Assembly (NCBI GenBank): GCA_005881275.1
Contig: VBEF01000042.1
Coordinates: 29,162-93,161 of the forward strand
Length of the DNA: 64,000 bases
Reading direction: 5' to 3'
Source: Chloroflexota bacterium
GTDB taxonomy: Bacteria > Chloroflexota > Dormibacteria > Dormibacterales > Dormibacteraceae
Shown here piece after piece: positions 8,182-16,726 of the stretch; the stretch's first letter is position 1; each line of letters opens with the position of its first letter. A program made the position numbers and the translations under genes. The notes below the pieces were generated by a model that saw nothing but the letters and a program-made list of their open reading frames with translations, ran no database searches and was not told where the DNA came from.

Positions 8182-8976
8182 GTGGTGAGCGACGTCGACT
8201 TCAAGATCCTGTTCGTCGCGGATGTCGTCGGTCACCCCGGCCGGGACGCGGTCAAAGCCCTGCTTCCAGGCCTCAAGAACGAGCTGCGGCCCAACCTCAC
8301 CATCGTCAACGGCGAGAACGCTGCAGGGGGCTTCGGGCTCACCGCCAAGATCGCGGCGGAGCTGAAGGGCGCCGGCGCTGACGTGATCACCAGCGGAAAC
8401 CATGTCTTCGCCCAGAAGGATTTTGTCGGAGAGCTGCCTGGTCTGGATCGTGTGCTGCGACCGGCCAACTACCCGCCGGCCGCGCCGGGCCAGGGCTGGT
8501 GCGTCGTCGACGCCGGCGGGCACAAGGTCCTGGTGATGAACTTGATCGGGCGCATCTTCCTCGAGCCCACGGACGACCCTTTTCGGGCGGCCGACGGGAT
8601 TCTTGCCGAGCATGCGGAGGCGCACATCGTGTTCTGTGACATGCACGCCGAGGCCACCTCGGAGAAGACGGCCATGGGGTGGTACCTGGACGGCCGGGCC
8701 AGCGCCGTGGTCGGCACGCACACCCACATCCCGACCGCCGACGCGAGGATATTGCCTGGAGGGACCGCCTACGTGACCGACGTTGGGATGGTCGGGCCCA
8801 GGGACAGCTGCATCGGGATGGACAAGGCCGTGGTCATCCAGCGCTTCTTGACCGGGGTTCCCAACCGCTTCGTGGTGGCTTCTGGACCAGTGACATTCAA
8901 TTCGGTACTGGTTACCATTAACCCTTCTACCGGACGAGCAACGACGATCCAGCGAGTCGATCGAGAACATGTTTGA
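8182..8976 (+). CDS. ymdB: YmdB-family metallophosphoesterase
   Basis: A binuclear metal phosphodiesterase of the YmdB family; the B. subtilis member hydrolyses 2',3'-cyclic nucleotides and affects motility/biofilm choice. Motifs: FVADVVGHPGRDAV (metal Asp), NGENAAGGFGLT, TSGNHVFAQKD, MHAEATSEKTAMGWYLDGR and VVGTHTHIPTADARI with the metal His pair. Length about 264 residues matches the family. A TTG at 8167 falls in the upstream terminator, so GTG at 8182 (or 8185) is preferred. Placement between rny and spoVS is conserved in many Gram-positive bacteria. Confidence 0.9.
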   Translation: MVSDVDFKILFVADVVGHPGRDAVKALLPGLKNELRPNLTIVNGENAAGGFGLTAKIAAELKGAGADVITSGNHVFAQKDFVGELPGLDRVLRPANYPPAAPGQGWCVVDAGGHKVLVMNLIGRIFLEPTDDPFRAADGILAEHAEAHIVFCDMHAEATSEKTAMGWYLDGRASAVVGTHTHIPTADARILPGGTAYVTDVGMVGPRDSCIGMDKAVVIQRFLTGVPNRFVVASGPVTFNSVLVTINPSTGRATTIQRVDREHV

Positions 8977-8989
8977 AGGGGTTCCAGCA

Positions 8990-9271
8990 ATGTCAGCGGA
9001 GCGCGCTCCAGTTGAGGTGCTCAAGGTTTCGGCTACCTCGAAACCGGTTGCGGTGGCGGGCGCCATCGCGGGCGTGATCCGGAGCAAAGGGCGCGTCGAG
9101 GTCCAGGCTATCGGCGCCGGGGCGATCAACCAGGCGGTCAAGGCCATCGCCATCTCCCGAGGCTACGTGGCGCCCGGCGGGCTCGACCTCGTCTGCATCC
9201 CGGCCTTCATCGACATCTCGATCGACGGCGAGGAAAGGACAGGAATCCGGTTGCTCGTGGAGAGCCGATAA
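8990..9271 (+). CDS. spoVS: Stage V sporulation protein S (SpoVS) family
   Basis: A 93-residue Alba-like small protein. The core VLKVSATSKPVAVAGAIAG, VEVQAIGAGAINQAVKAI and IPAFIDISIDGEERTGI is diagnostic of SpoVS. ATG at 8990 has GAAGGGG about 9 bases upstream and gives near-normal length; an in-frame ATG at 8969 would add seven residues and overlap ymdB. SpoVS also occurs in non-sporulating Terrabacteria, so it does not prove sporulation. Its stop overlaps the inferred start position of miaB. Confidence 0.9.
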   Translation: MSAERAPVEVLKVSATSKPVAVAGAIAGVIRSKGRVEVQAIGAGAINQAVKAIAISRGYVAPGGLDLVCIPAFIDISIDGEERTGIRLLVESR

Positions 9272-10548
9272 CGGTAGTCCAGACCAGGTCGTTCCACATC
9301 TGGACGATCGGATGCCAGATGAACTCGGCGGATTCCGAGAGCCTCGCGAGAAGGCTCCTCGCTGCGGGTTACGTCGAAGACTCGCTCGAGCGAGCTGACG
9401 TCGCGATTCTCAACACCTGCGTCGTGCGCCAGGCGTCGGAGGATCGCGTGTACTCCAAGCTCCACGAGCTGAAGCAGTGGAAGACGCCAGAGCGCACGAT
9501 CGCCGTGACCGGCTGCATCGTCGCGAAAGAAGGCGGAGAGCTGACGCGCCGCTTTCCGCACCTCGATGCGGTCGTGCCTATCGGAGAGTACGAAGACTTC
9601 GTCGCCGGCCTCGAGGCCCGATACGACTACTCCAACGGCGAAGCGCTCCCGCTTGCGGGTCGAACTGGCATCAGCCACTACGTCAGGGTCATCCAGGGCT
9701 GCGACCACAACTGCACGTTCTGCATAGTCCCGAGGGTCCGAGGCCGCGAGAAGCACGTGCCGCTTCAAGCCGTCGTCGCCGAGTGCCGGACGGCGGTGGC
9801 GGAGGGTGCGAGAGAGGTCGTGCTGCTAGGCCAGAACGTGGACGACTACCACGACCCCGACGGCCGCGGCGGCCTGGCCGCTCTGGTCCGTGAGGTCGAG
9901 CAGATCCCGGGCCTCAAGCGATTGCGCTTCATGACCTCACATCCTCAGGACCTCGAGGGTGAGCTGCTGGAGGTCATGGCGCGCAGCGAGGTGGTGTGTC
10001 GCGAGCTGCAGCTGCCGGTGCAGTCGGGGGATGACACGGTTCTCAAGCGCATGGCGCGTGGCTATCAGACCCGTCATTACCGCACGATCGTGGAGAACGC
10101 GCGGCGTTTGATGCCGGATCTGGGGCTCGTCACGGACGTCATCGTGGGATTTCCAGGCGAGTCGGAAGCCGCATACCTCAACACGCGCGCGCTGGTCGAA
10201 GAGATCGAATTCGATGTCGTCCACATCGCGATGTACTCGCCGCGTCCGGGAACTTTCGCGGCGACGAAGATGGACGATGATGTGCCGCAGGAAGAGAAGC
10301 TGCGCCGTCTGAATGACCTGCTGGCGCTCCAGCGCGGCATCGCCGCCCGCAAGACGGCGCGCTGGATCGGCCGCAACGCCGAGGTCCTGATCGAGGGCCA
10401 TGACGAGTTGAACCGTCCGTACGGCCGCATCCGGCAAGGCAAGCGCGCGATCGTGCTGCGAGGCGGCGACATACAGGCGGGCACGGTGGTCAACGTTCGA
10501 GTCCTGCAGGCGACCGCAGGACAGCTCCTGGGATTGCCGGCCGCGTGA
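9268..10548 (+). CDS. miaB: tRNA-2-methylthio-N6-dimethylallyladenosine synthase MiaB
   Basis: A radical-SAM methylthiotransferase modifying A37 of tRNAs, the step after MiaA. Radical-SAM cysteines are in GCDHNCTFC; a C-terminal TRAM domain follows. The auxiliary cluster uses three N-terminal cysteines: TIGCQMN, NTCVVR and TGCIV. The first of these is encoded before the first ordinary start (ATG 9319), so translation must begin upstream. No ATG, GTG or TTG lies in frame for about 180 bases. The best position is the ATA at 9268, which overlaps the spoVS stop as ATAA, the register of a 4-nt overlap; GGAGAG lies just upstream. The start is inference; the family is firm. Confidence 0.9.
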   Translation: MTVVQTRSFHIWTIGCQMNSADSESLARRLLAAGYVEDSLERADVAILNTCVVRQASEDRVYSKLHELKQWKTPERTIAVTGCIVAKEGGELTRRFPHLDAVVPIGEYEDFVAGLEARYDYSNGEALPLAGRTGISHYVRVIQGCDHNCTFCIVPRVRGREKHVPLQAVVAECRTAVAEGAREVVLLGQNVDDYHDPDGRGGLAALVREVEQIPGLKRLRFMTSHPQDLEGELLEVMARSEVVCRELQLPVQSGDDTVLKRMARGYQTRHYRTIVENARRLMPDLGLVTDVIVGFPGESEAAYLNTRALVEEIEFDVVHIAMYSPRPGTFAATKMDDDVPQEEKLRRLNDLLALQRGIAARKTARWIGRNAEVLIEGHDELNRPYGRIRQGKRAIVLRGGDIQAGTVVNVRVLQATAGQLLGLPAA

Positions 10549-13025
10549 ATCCCCCAGCCACACCGGTCATGAGGCAGTACCGGGAGGCGAAAGAGAAGCA
10601 CCCCGGCGGAATTCTTCTCTTCAGGCTCGGCGACTTCTACGAGATCTTCTTCGACGACGCCAAGATCGCAGCTCCGATCATGGGCGTGCTTCTGACGTCG
10701 CGCCCTCTGGGCAAGACAGGACGTGCACCGATGTGCGGGGTCCCGCACCACGCGTGGCAGGCGTACGTCGGCAAATTGCTTCGCGCGGGTCACAAGGTCG
10801 TCATCTGCGACCAGGTTGAGGCCGCAAGCAAGAACAAGCTCGTCCGCCGCGACGTGACGCGAGTGCTCACGCCCGGGACCGTCGTCGAGGATGCGTACCT
10901 CGAACCATCGCGACCGAACTACCTCGTCGCGGCGTGGAGCAAGGGCCTCGAAGCGGGGATTGCCGCGTGCGAGGTCTCCACAGGTGAGCTCTTGCTGTGC
11001 CAGCTGCCCAAGGACCGGCTGATGAACGAGCTCGAACGCCTTGCGCCGGCAGAGCTCCTGACCCCGCCGGATATCGAGGAGTATCGGTTCGACCCCGTGC
11101 GCGGCCAGCAGAGGCTGAAGGACATGCTCGGGATCGCCTATCCGGCCTCGATCGGCGCTGTGGACGCGCCTCTGGCGGTCGGCGCGGCGGGCGTCGTACT
11201 CGACTACCTCAAGCAGAACCAGACGAGAGTGCTTCCCGGCTCGTTCACGGTGACGACTTACTCACCCGACGCGACCATGCCCCTCGACGCGGCGACCGTC
11301 CGCAACCTGGAGCTCCCGGCGCTGGTCCAGCTCATCGACCGGACCTCGACGCCCGTCGGCGCCCGACAGCTCCGCTCCTGGCTTGGCGCGCCGCTGCGTG
11401 ACGCCGAGTCGATCGAGCTTCGTCTGGCAGCGGTCGACGAGCTGGTCAACGACCCCGGTTTGCGGGATCGCCTGCATGGGGTGCTCAAGCCGGTCGGGGA
11501 TCTCGAGCGCCTTCTCTCGCGGGCCGCCTCGGGCCACGCGACGCCCCGCGAGCTGGTTGGTCTGCGACGCTCCCTGGAAGCCATCCCGGCCGTGGTCGAG
11601 GCGCTTGGTTCGTGCTCAGCGCTGGTCACGCGGGAGCTCGCCGGCCGGATCACCGCGGCGCCTGAGCTTGCGAACACGCTGGCTCGGGCGCTGGTCGAGG
11701 ATCCCCCGGCGACCATCCGGGAAGGCGGCGCCGTCCGTCCGGGCTTTGACGCGGATCTGGATGCGATCTCCGACGGATCGCGCAGCGCGCGTGACTGGAT
11801 CGGCAAGCTGGAGACGGCCGAGAGAAGGCGCAGCGGCATCCGATCGCTGAAGGTCGGGTTCAACAGGGTCTTCGGCTACTACATCGAGGTCAGCCACGCC
11901 AACACCGCAAGCCTCCCTGACGACTATGTCCGCAAGCAGACGCTCACCGGAGGCGAGCGCTACATCACGCCAGAGCTAAAGGAAAAGGAGGCGGTGGTGC
12001 TCAGCGCGCAGGAGCGAATCGCAGCACGAGAGCTCGAGATCCTTCGGGATCTGGGTCTTGCGGTCGCCGCAGCTGGTCCACCGCTGAGGGAGACCGCCCA
12101 GGCGACGGGCACGGTCGACGCGCTCCTGAGCTTTGCCGTCGCGGCCTCAGAGCATGCCTGGCATCGCCCCGAGGTGAACGCGGGGACGCAGCTGAGCATC
12201 AAGGGAGGCCGGCATCCGCTGGTCGAGACGAGCCTGCCGGCGGGCGTGTTCGTCGCCAATGACCTCGAGCTCGATCCGGACCGGGCGCAGATCGTGATCC
12301 TCACGGGGCCGAACATGGCCGGTAAGTCAACGTATCTGCGGCAAGCGGCAATGATCGTCCTGCTCGCGCAATGCGGCAGCTTCGTGCCGGCGGACCGCGC
12401 GGTGATCGGGCTGGCGGATCGAGTCTTCACACGCGTTGGCGCGCACGACGACATCAGCGCGGGAATGTCGACGTTCATGGTCGAGATGACCGAAACCGCC
12501 TACATCCTCAATCACGCGACGCGATCTTCCTTGGTGATCTTCGACGAGGTGGGAAGGGGGACGTCGACCTACGACGGCGTTTCGATCGCGCAGGCCGTGG
12601 TCGAGCACCTGCACGACGCGCCGAAGCTTGGCTGCCGCACGCTTTTCGCCACTCACTACCACGAGCTCACCGCGCTCGCCGAAAGGTTGCCGCGCGTCCG
12701 AAACCAACGCGTCGAGGTTCTGGAGGAAGGCGACACGGTTCGGTTTCTGCATCGCGTCGTACCCGGAGGTGCAGACCGCTCGTACGGAATCCATGTCGCC
12801 GCCGTGGCGGGTCTGCCATCAGGCGTGATCGCTCGTGCCCGCGACGTGCTCGGCGAGCTCGAGCGCCAGCGGCCGCTTGAACCGCCGGAGCTGCAGCTCG
12901 GCCTGCCGATCGAGGTCGCGCCCGACGCGGTGCGCCAGGAGCTCGAGGCGATCGACCCGGCGTCACTGAGCCCGCTGGAGGCGTTGCAGAAGCTGTATCA
13001 GCTGCGGGCCAAGCTGACCCAATGA
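10545..13025 (+). CDS. mutS: DNA mismatch repair protein MutS
   Basis: A mismatch-recognition ATPase of normal length (826 residues). The mismatch-wedging Phe-x-Glu is F31-Y32-E33 in FRLGDFYEIFFDDA. Clamp and lever domains follow (the conserved GYYIEVSHAN segment). The ATPase has Walker A GPNMAGKSTYLRQ near residue 588, Walker B LVIFDEVGRGTSTYDG, and a His switch in FATHYHELTAL. The start is GTG in a 4-nt GTGA overlap with miaB, and the stop overlaps mutL as ATGA, so miaB, mutS and mutL are translationally coupled. Confidence 0.97.
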   Translation: MNPPATPVMRQYREAKEKHPGGILLFRLGDFYEIFFDDAKIAAPIMGVLLTSRPLGKTGRAPMCGVPHHAWQAYVGKLLRAGHKVVICDQVEAASKNKLVRRDVTRVLTPGTVVEDAYLEPSRPNYLVAAWSKGLEAGIAACEVSTGELLLCQLPKDRLMNELERLAPAELLTPPDIEEYRFDPVRGQQRLKDMLGIAYPASIGAVDAPLAVGAAGVVLDYLKQNQTRVLPGSFTVTTYSPDATMPLDAATVRNLELPALVQLIDRTSTPVGARQLRSWLGAPLRDAESIELRLAAVDELVNDPGLRDRLHGVLKPVGDLERLLSRAASGHATPRELVGLRRSLEAIPAVVEALGSCSALVTRELAGRITAAPELANTLARALVEDPPATIREGGAVRPGFDADLDAISDGSRSARDWIGKLETAERRRSGIRSLKVGFNRVFGYYIEVSHANTASLPDDYVRKQTLTGGERYITPELKEKEAVVLSAQERIAARELEILRDLGLAVAAAGPPLRETAQATGTVDALLSFAVAASEHAWHRPEVNAGTQLSIKGGRHPLVETSLPAGVFVANDLELDPDRAQIVILTGPNMAGKSTYLRQAAMIVLLAQCGSFVPADRAVIGLADRVFTRVGAHDDISAGMSTFMVEMTETAYILNHATRSSLVIFDEVGRGTSTYDGVSIAQAVVEHLHDAPKLGCRTLFATHYHELTALAERLPRVRNQRVEVLEEGDTVRFLHRVVPGGADRSYGIHVAAVAGLPSGVIARARDVLGELERQRPLEPPELQLGLPIEVAPDAVRQELEAIDPASLSPLEALQKLYQLRAKLTQ

Positions 13026-14671
13026 TCCAGATGCTGCCCCCAGAGGTCGCGGACGCGATAGCCGCGGGCGAGGTGATCGAGCGCCCGGCCTCGGTCGTCA
13101 AAGAGCTCGTCGAGAACGCGATCGACGCGGGTGCACGGCGGATCAGCATCGACGTCCGGGGAGCGGGGAAGACGTCGATCCGCGTCAGCGACGATGGCGC
13201 AGGCATACCCGCCGACGAGCTCCCGCTGGCGTTCGTGCGCCATACCACAAGCAAGCTGACCAGGCTGGCCGACCTCATCGCGATCCAGTCGTTCGGCTTT
13301 CGCGGTGAGGCTCTCGCCAGCATCGCCGCGGTCGCAGACGTCGAGTGCTCCAGCGCTGGCGCCACCCTGCGCATCCGCGCAGGCGAGCTCATCGAGCAGG
13401 GAGCGGGACCGCTCCTACCGGGCGTCGTGGTGGAGGTGCGCGACCTCTTCGCGAACGTGCCGGCGCGTTTGAAGTTTCTCAAGAGCGACGCGACCGAGGT
13501 GGCGGTCATCAAAGACGTGGTCAGCGCGTTCGCCCTGCTGCATCCTCACATCCGCTTCCACCTCACCGTCGACAGCCGCGCCGCGGTCAGCAGCAGCGGA
13601 GATGGCGACCGCCGGCGCGCGGTGGCAGCCGTTTTCGGGCCTCCCGTCGCGTCGGAGATGCTCGAGATGGTCGGGATGCCCCTGGTCACCGGCCTGGTCA
13701 GCCAACCCCGCCTCAGCCGAGGCAACCGCGACGGAATGGTGCTGGCGGTCAATGGCCGCCCCATCAGCGCGCGATCGCTGGTCTACGCGCTCGAGGAGTG
13801 CTACCAGGGGAGGCTCGAGCGGGGCCGCCACCCGGTCGCGGTGGTCGACATCGGGATCGACCCCGAGCTCGTCGACGTCAACGTGCATCCGGCGAAGAAG
13901 GAAGTTCGCTTTCGCGATGAGGGCGCGGTGTTTGCCGCGCTGCAGCGCGCGGTCCGATCAGCCCTCGATGGAAGTGATCCGTTCCGCTATCGACCCGTAG
14001 AAACCGGAGCGGCCTCGTCCACGTTCGTGGCGGGACCTCAGCTCACCTTGCACGAGGCCCCGGCTGCGGTCGCGGACGCGGAGACCAACGGTCACGCGAC
14101 GAATGCTGTCCTGCGTCCCATCGGCCAGGCGGGACCGGGCTACCTTGTTGCCGAAGGCCCGCACGGGCTGGTCCTCGTCGACCAGCACGCCGCGCATGAG
14201 CGCGTTCTGTACAACCGCCTGCTCGAGCGCCTGCGCTCGGGCCGCGGCGCCAGCCAGCCTTTGCTCATCCCACAAGCGGTGGACGTCGAGCCCGCGCTGA
14301 TCGCCGCCGCGGCCGACCATCGGGCGGAGCTGGCCAACATGGGCCTCGAGTACGAAGAGTTCGGGCCGCGGAGCTTGCGCATCACGGCGGTGCCAACCGA
14401 GCTGCCGTCGGGCCGGGCCACCGCGGCGATCCAGGAAACGCTTGCGGCGCTGACAGAAAACCGCGGCGACGGCGCTATCCAGAAAGCGGCCGCCGCGCTT
14501 GCCTGCCATTCAGCGGTGCGGTTCGGCGACACGCTCGATGTGGCGGAGCAGCGCCGCCTGCTGGCCGACCTCGAGGCCGCCGAAGAATCGATCACCTGCC
14601 CACACGGACGTCCCACGCGGCTCCTGGTGGAGTGGCAGGAGCTGACCCGGCACTTCCGCCGAAACTACTGA
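13022..14671 (+). CDS. mutL: DNA mismatch repair protein MutL
   Basis: A GHKL ATPase coupling MutS to strand removal. N-terminal motifs: VVKELVENAIDAGA, DDGAGIP and FGFRGEALASI. The C-terminal domain carries the metal-endonuclease set in altered form: DQHAAHERVLYN where the usual motif ends in Glu, ACHSAVRFGD and CPHGRPT. The Asn in place of the last Glu is unusual, so nicking activity is uncertain. Length 549 is short because the linker is reduced. Start ATG in an ATGA overlap with mutS. Confidence 0.95.
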   Translation: MIQMLPPEVADAIAAGEVIERPASVVKELVENAIDAGARRISIDVRGAGKTSIRVSDDGAGIPADELPLAFVRHTTSKLTRLADLIAIQSFGFRGEALASIAAVADVECSSAGATLRIRAGELIEQGAGPLLPGVVVEVRDLFANVPARLKFLKSDATEVAVIKDVVSAFALLHPHIRFHLTVDSRAAVSSSGDGDRRRAVAAVFGPPVASEMLEMVGMPLVTGLVSQPRLSRGNRDGMVLAVNGRPISARSLVYALEECYQGRLERGRHPVAVVDIGIDPELVDVNVHPAKKEVRFRDEGAVFAALQRAVRSALDGSDPFRYRPVETGAASSTFVAGPQLTLHEAPAAVADAETNGHATNAVLRPIGQAGPGYLVAEGPHGLVLVDQHAAHERVLYNRLLERLRSGRGASQPLLIPQAVDVEPALIAAAADHRAELANMGLEYEEFGPRSLRITAVPTELPSGRATAAIQETLAALTENRGDGAIQKAAAALACHSAVRFGDTLDVAEQRRLLADLEAAEESITCPHGRPTRLLVEWQELTRHFRRNY

Positions 14672-15561
14672 AGTCCATACCCGTCATCGTCGGTCCGACC
14701 GGCATCGGGAAATCGCAACTCGCTTTCGACCTCGCGCTGCGGCTCGACGGCGAGATCGTGGTCGCCGACTCGCGCCAGGTATATCAGCGACTGGACATAG
14801 CGACCAACAAGCCCAGTCACGAGCACCGAGAGCGGGTTCGCTATCACATGATCGACTTCGTCGACCCTGCCCAGAGCTTCAACGTGGCGGAGTACGTCCA
14901 GGGCGCGCGGGCGGCGATCGACGACATTTCATCGAGAGGGCGACAACCGATCGTTGAGGGCGGGACGATGCTTTACGTCGACGCGCTCTGCGACGGCTTC
15001 AGCCTCACAGGCATCCCGCCCAACGCCGAGCTGCGCGCGGAGCTTGAGGCGAACACCGTCGAAGCCTTGCGCGAAAGGCTCCTCGCCCTGGATCCAGACC
15101 CCGGGGTCGACCTCAACAATCCGGTGCGCATGATCCGCGCGGTTGAGATCCTCGAGGCCGCGGGACCTCCGCTGCGCGCGCTGCGCACGAGGACGCCGCC
15201 CGACTGGCAGGCGATTCGTATCGGCCTTGCAGCAAGCCTCGACGTGATCGACGACCGGCTCGCAGAGCGCAGCCGGCGTCAGGTCGAGCGCGGCCTGGTC
15301 GAGGAAACGCGCGCGGCGCTCGAAGCGGGCGTGCCGTCCACAGCTCCGGTGTTGACCGGCATCGGCTATGCGGAAGCCCTCGCGCATCTGCGCGGCGGGC
15401 TCACGCGGGACGAGCTTCCGATCGCCATGGCCCGGTCCAACCGTCGCTACGCACGCCGGCAATTGCGCTGGTGGCGCCAAGACGACCGCGTCCGCTGGTT
15501 CTCGATCGAGCCGGATCCGCTGCCGGGTATCCTCACCTACGTGAGCGAGCATCTTGAATAA
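14632..15561 (+). CDS. miaA: tRNA dimethylallyltransferase MiaA
   Basis: Transfers the dimethylallyl group to A37 of tRNAs reading U-initial codons; MiaB then acts on the product. P-loop GPTGIGKS, DSRQVYQRLDIATNKP, and the tRNA-binding segments YHMIDFVDP and TGIGYAEALAHL are all present. The only ordinary start is GTG 14632, overlapping mutL by 40 bases. A CTG at 14668 in frame forms a 4-nt CTGA overlap with the mutL stop and would begin only a few residues before the first beta strand. That fits better with the pattern seen at hflX and two other genes. Confidence 0.94.
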   Translation: MAGADPALPPKLLKSIPVIVGPTGIGKSQLAFDLALRLDGEIVVADSRQVYQRLDIATNKPSHEHRERVRYHMIDFVDPAQSFNVAEYVQGARAAIDDISSRGRQPIVEGGTMLYVDALCDGFSLTGIPPNAELRAELEANTVEALRERLLALDPDPGVDLNNPVRMIRAVEILEAAGPPLRALRTRTPPDWQAIRIGLAASLDVIDDRLAERSRRQVERGLVEETRAALEAGVPSTAPVLTGIGYAEALAHLRGGLTRDELPIAMARSNRRYARRQLRWWRQDDRVRWFSIEPDPLPGILTYVSEHLE

Positions 15562-16726
15562 GACCGTGGCCGGGGCGAAGCGACTCGGGCGCATCCCGCC
15601 CTATCTCTTTGCCGAGATCGATCGTAAGGTGCAGGAAAAGAAGAGGGCCGGCGTCGACGTCATCTCGCTCGGCATCGGTGATCCGGATCTGCCCACTCCA
15701 GGGCGCATCGTCAGCGTGCTGCAGGAAACGGCCGCGGATCCTTCCAACCATCGCTATCCGTCCTACTTCGGCCTCGCCGACCTCAGAGAATCCATCGCCC
15801 GCTGGTACAGCGACCGCTCCGGCGTGGAGCTGGATCCAAGCACCGAGATCCTGCCGACCCTCGGCTCGAAGGACGGAATCAGTCACGCGCCTCTTGCGCT
15901 GGTCGATCCCGGCGACATCGTGCTCGCGCCAGACCCCGGCTACACGGTCTACATGACCGGGGCGATCATGGCCGGCGCCGACCCATTCGTGATGCCGCTG
16001 ACGGAAGCGAACCACTGGCTGCCTGACCTTGACGCGATCCCGGCCGATGTCGCGCAGCGCGCAAGGCTCATGTGGCTCAACTACCCCAACAATCCGACGG
16101 CGGCGACGGCCGATCGCCAGTTTCTCGAGCGCGCGGTGGAGTTCTGCGCGCGCCACGACATCGTGCTCTGCCACGACGCGCCGTACTCTGAGATCGCGTT
16201 CGACGGTTACCGGCCGCTGACTCTGTTCGAAATCCCAGGGGCGAAAGAGATCGGCCTCGAGTTCCACTCTCTGTCCAAGACGTACAACATGACCGGCTGG
16301 CGGATCGGATGGGTTTGCGGCCGCGCCGACCTGGTCAAGGTGATCGGTCAGTTGAAAACGAACATCGACTCAGGCATCTTCCAGGCCGTGCAGTGGGCGG
16401 CGATCGAGGCGCTGAATGGGGGGGAGGAGGAGACGCGCGCGGCCAACGCCGTCTACCTTCGACGGCACCGCCTGGTCGCCGACACGCTGAACAAGATCGG
16501 CTGGAATGTCAAACCCCCGCGTGCGACGTTTTATGTGTGGGCGCCGGTGCCCGAAGGGTATGACTCGATCCGGTTTGCCGGTCACGTGCTCGATGAGGTC
16601 GGCGTGAACATCACGCCGGGTGTTGGCTTCGGTCCTCATGGCGAGGGTTACTTTCGGCTGTCGGTGACCGCGCCCGACGCCCGCCTGCAAGAAGCCATGA
16701 CGCGGATGGGGACGCTCAAGCTCTGA
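15554..16726 (+). CDS. dapL: PLP aminotransferase, LL-diaminopimelate aminotransferase-like
   Basis: A fold-type I aminotransferase of 390 residues. The N-terminal IPPYLFAEIDRKV and VISLGIGDPDLPTP, the segment WLNYPNNPTAA, and SLSKTYNMTGWRIG (with the PLP lysine near residue 240) match the DapL family, which converts tetrahydrodipicolinate directly to LL-diaminopimelate for lysine and peptidoglycan synthesis. Substrate cannot be proven; aspartate-type aminotransferases are close relatives. TTG start overlaps miaA by 8 bases. The stop overlaps the inferred CTG start of hflX. Confidence 0.8.
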   Translation: MNKTVAGAKRLGRIPPYLFAEIDRKVQEKKRAGVDVISLGIGDPDLPTPGRIVSVLQETAADPSNHRYPSYFGLADLRESIARWYSDRSGVELDPSTEILPTLGSKDGISHAPLALVDPGDIVLAPDPGYTVYMTGAIMAGADPFVMPLTEANHWLPDLDAIPADVAQRARLMWLNYPNNPTAATADRQFLERAVEFCARHDIVLCHDAPYSEIAFDGYRPLTLFEIPGAKEIGLEFHSLSKTYNMTGWRIGWVCGRADLVKVIGQLKTNIDSGIFQAVQWAAIEALNGGEEETRAANAVYLRRHRLVADTLNKIGWNVKPPRATFYVWAPVPEGYDSIRFAGHVLDEVGVNITPGVGFGPHGEGYFRLSVTAPDARLQEAMTRMGTLKL

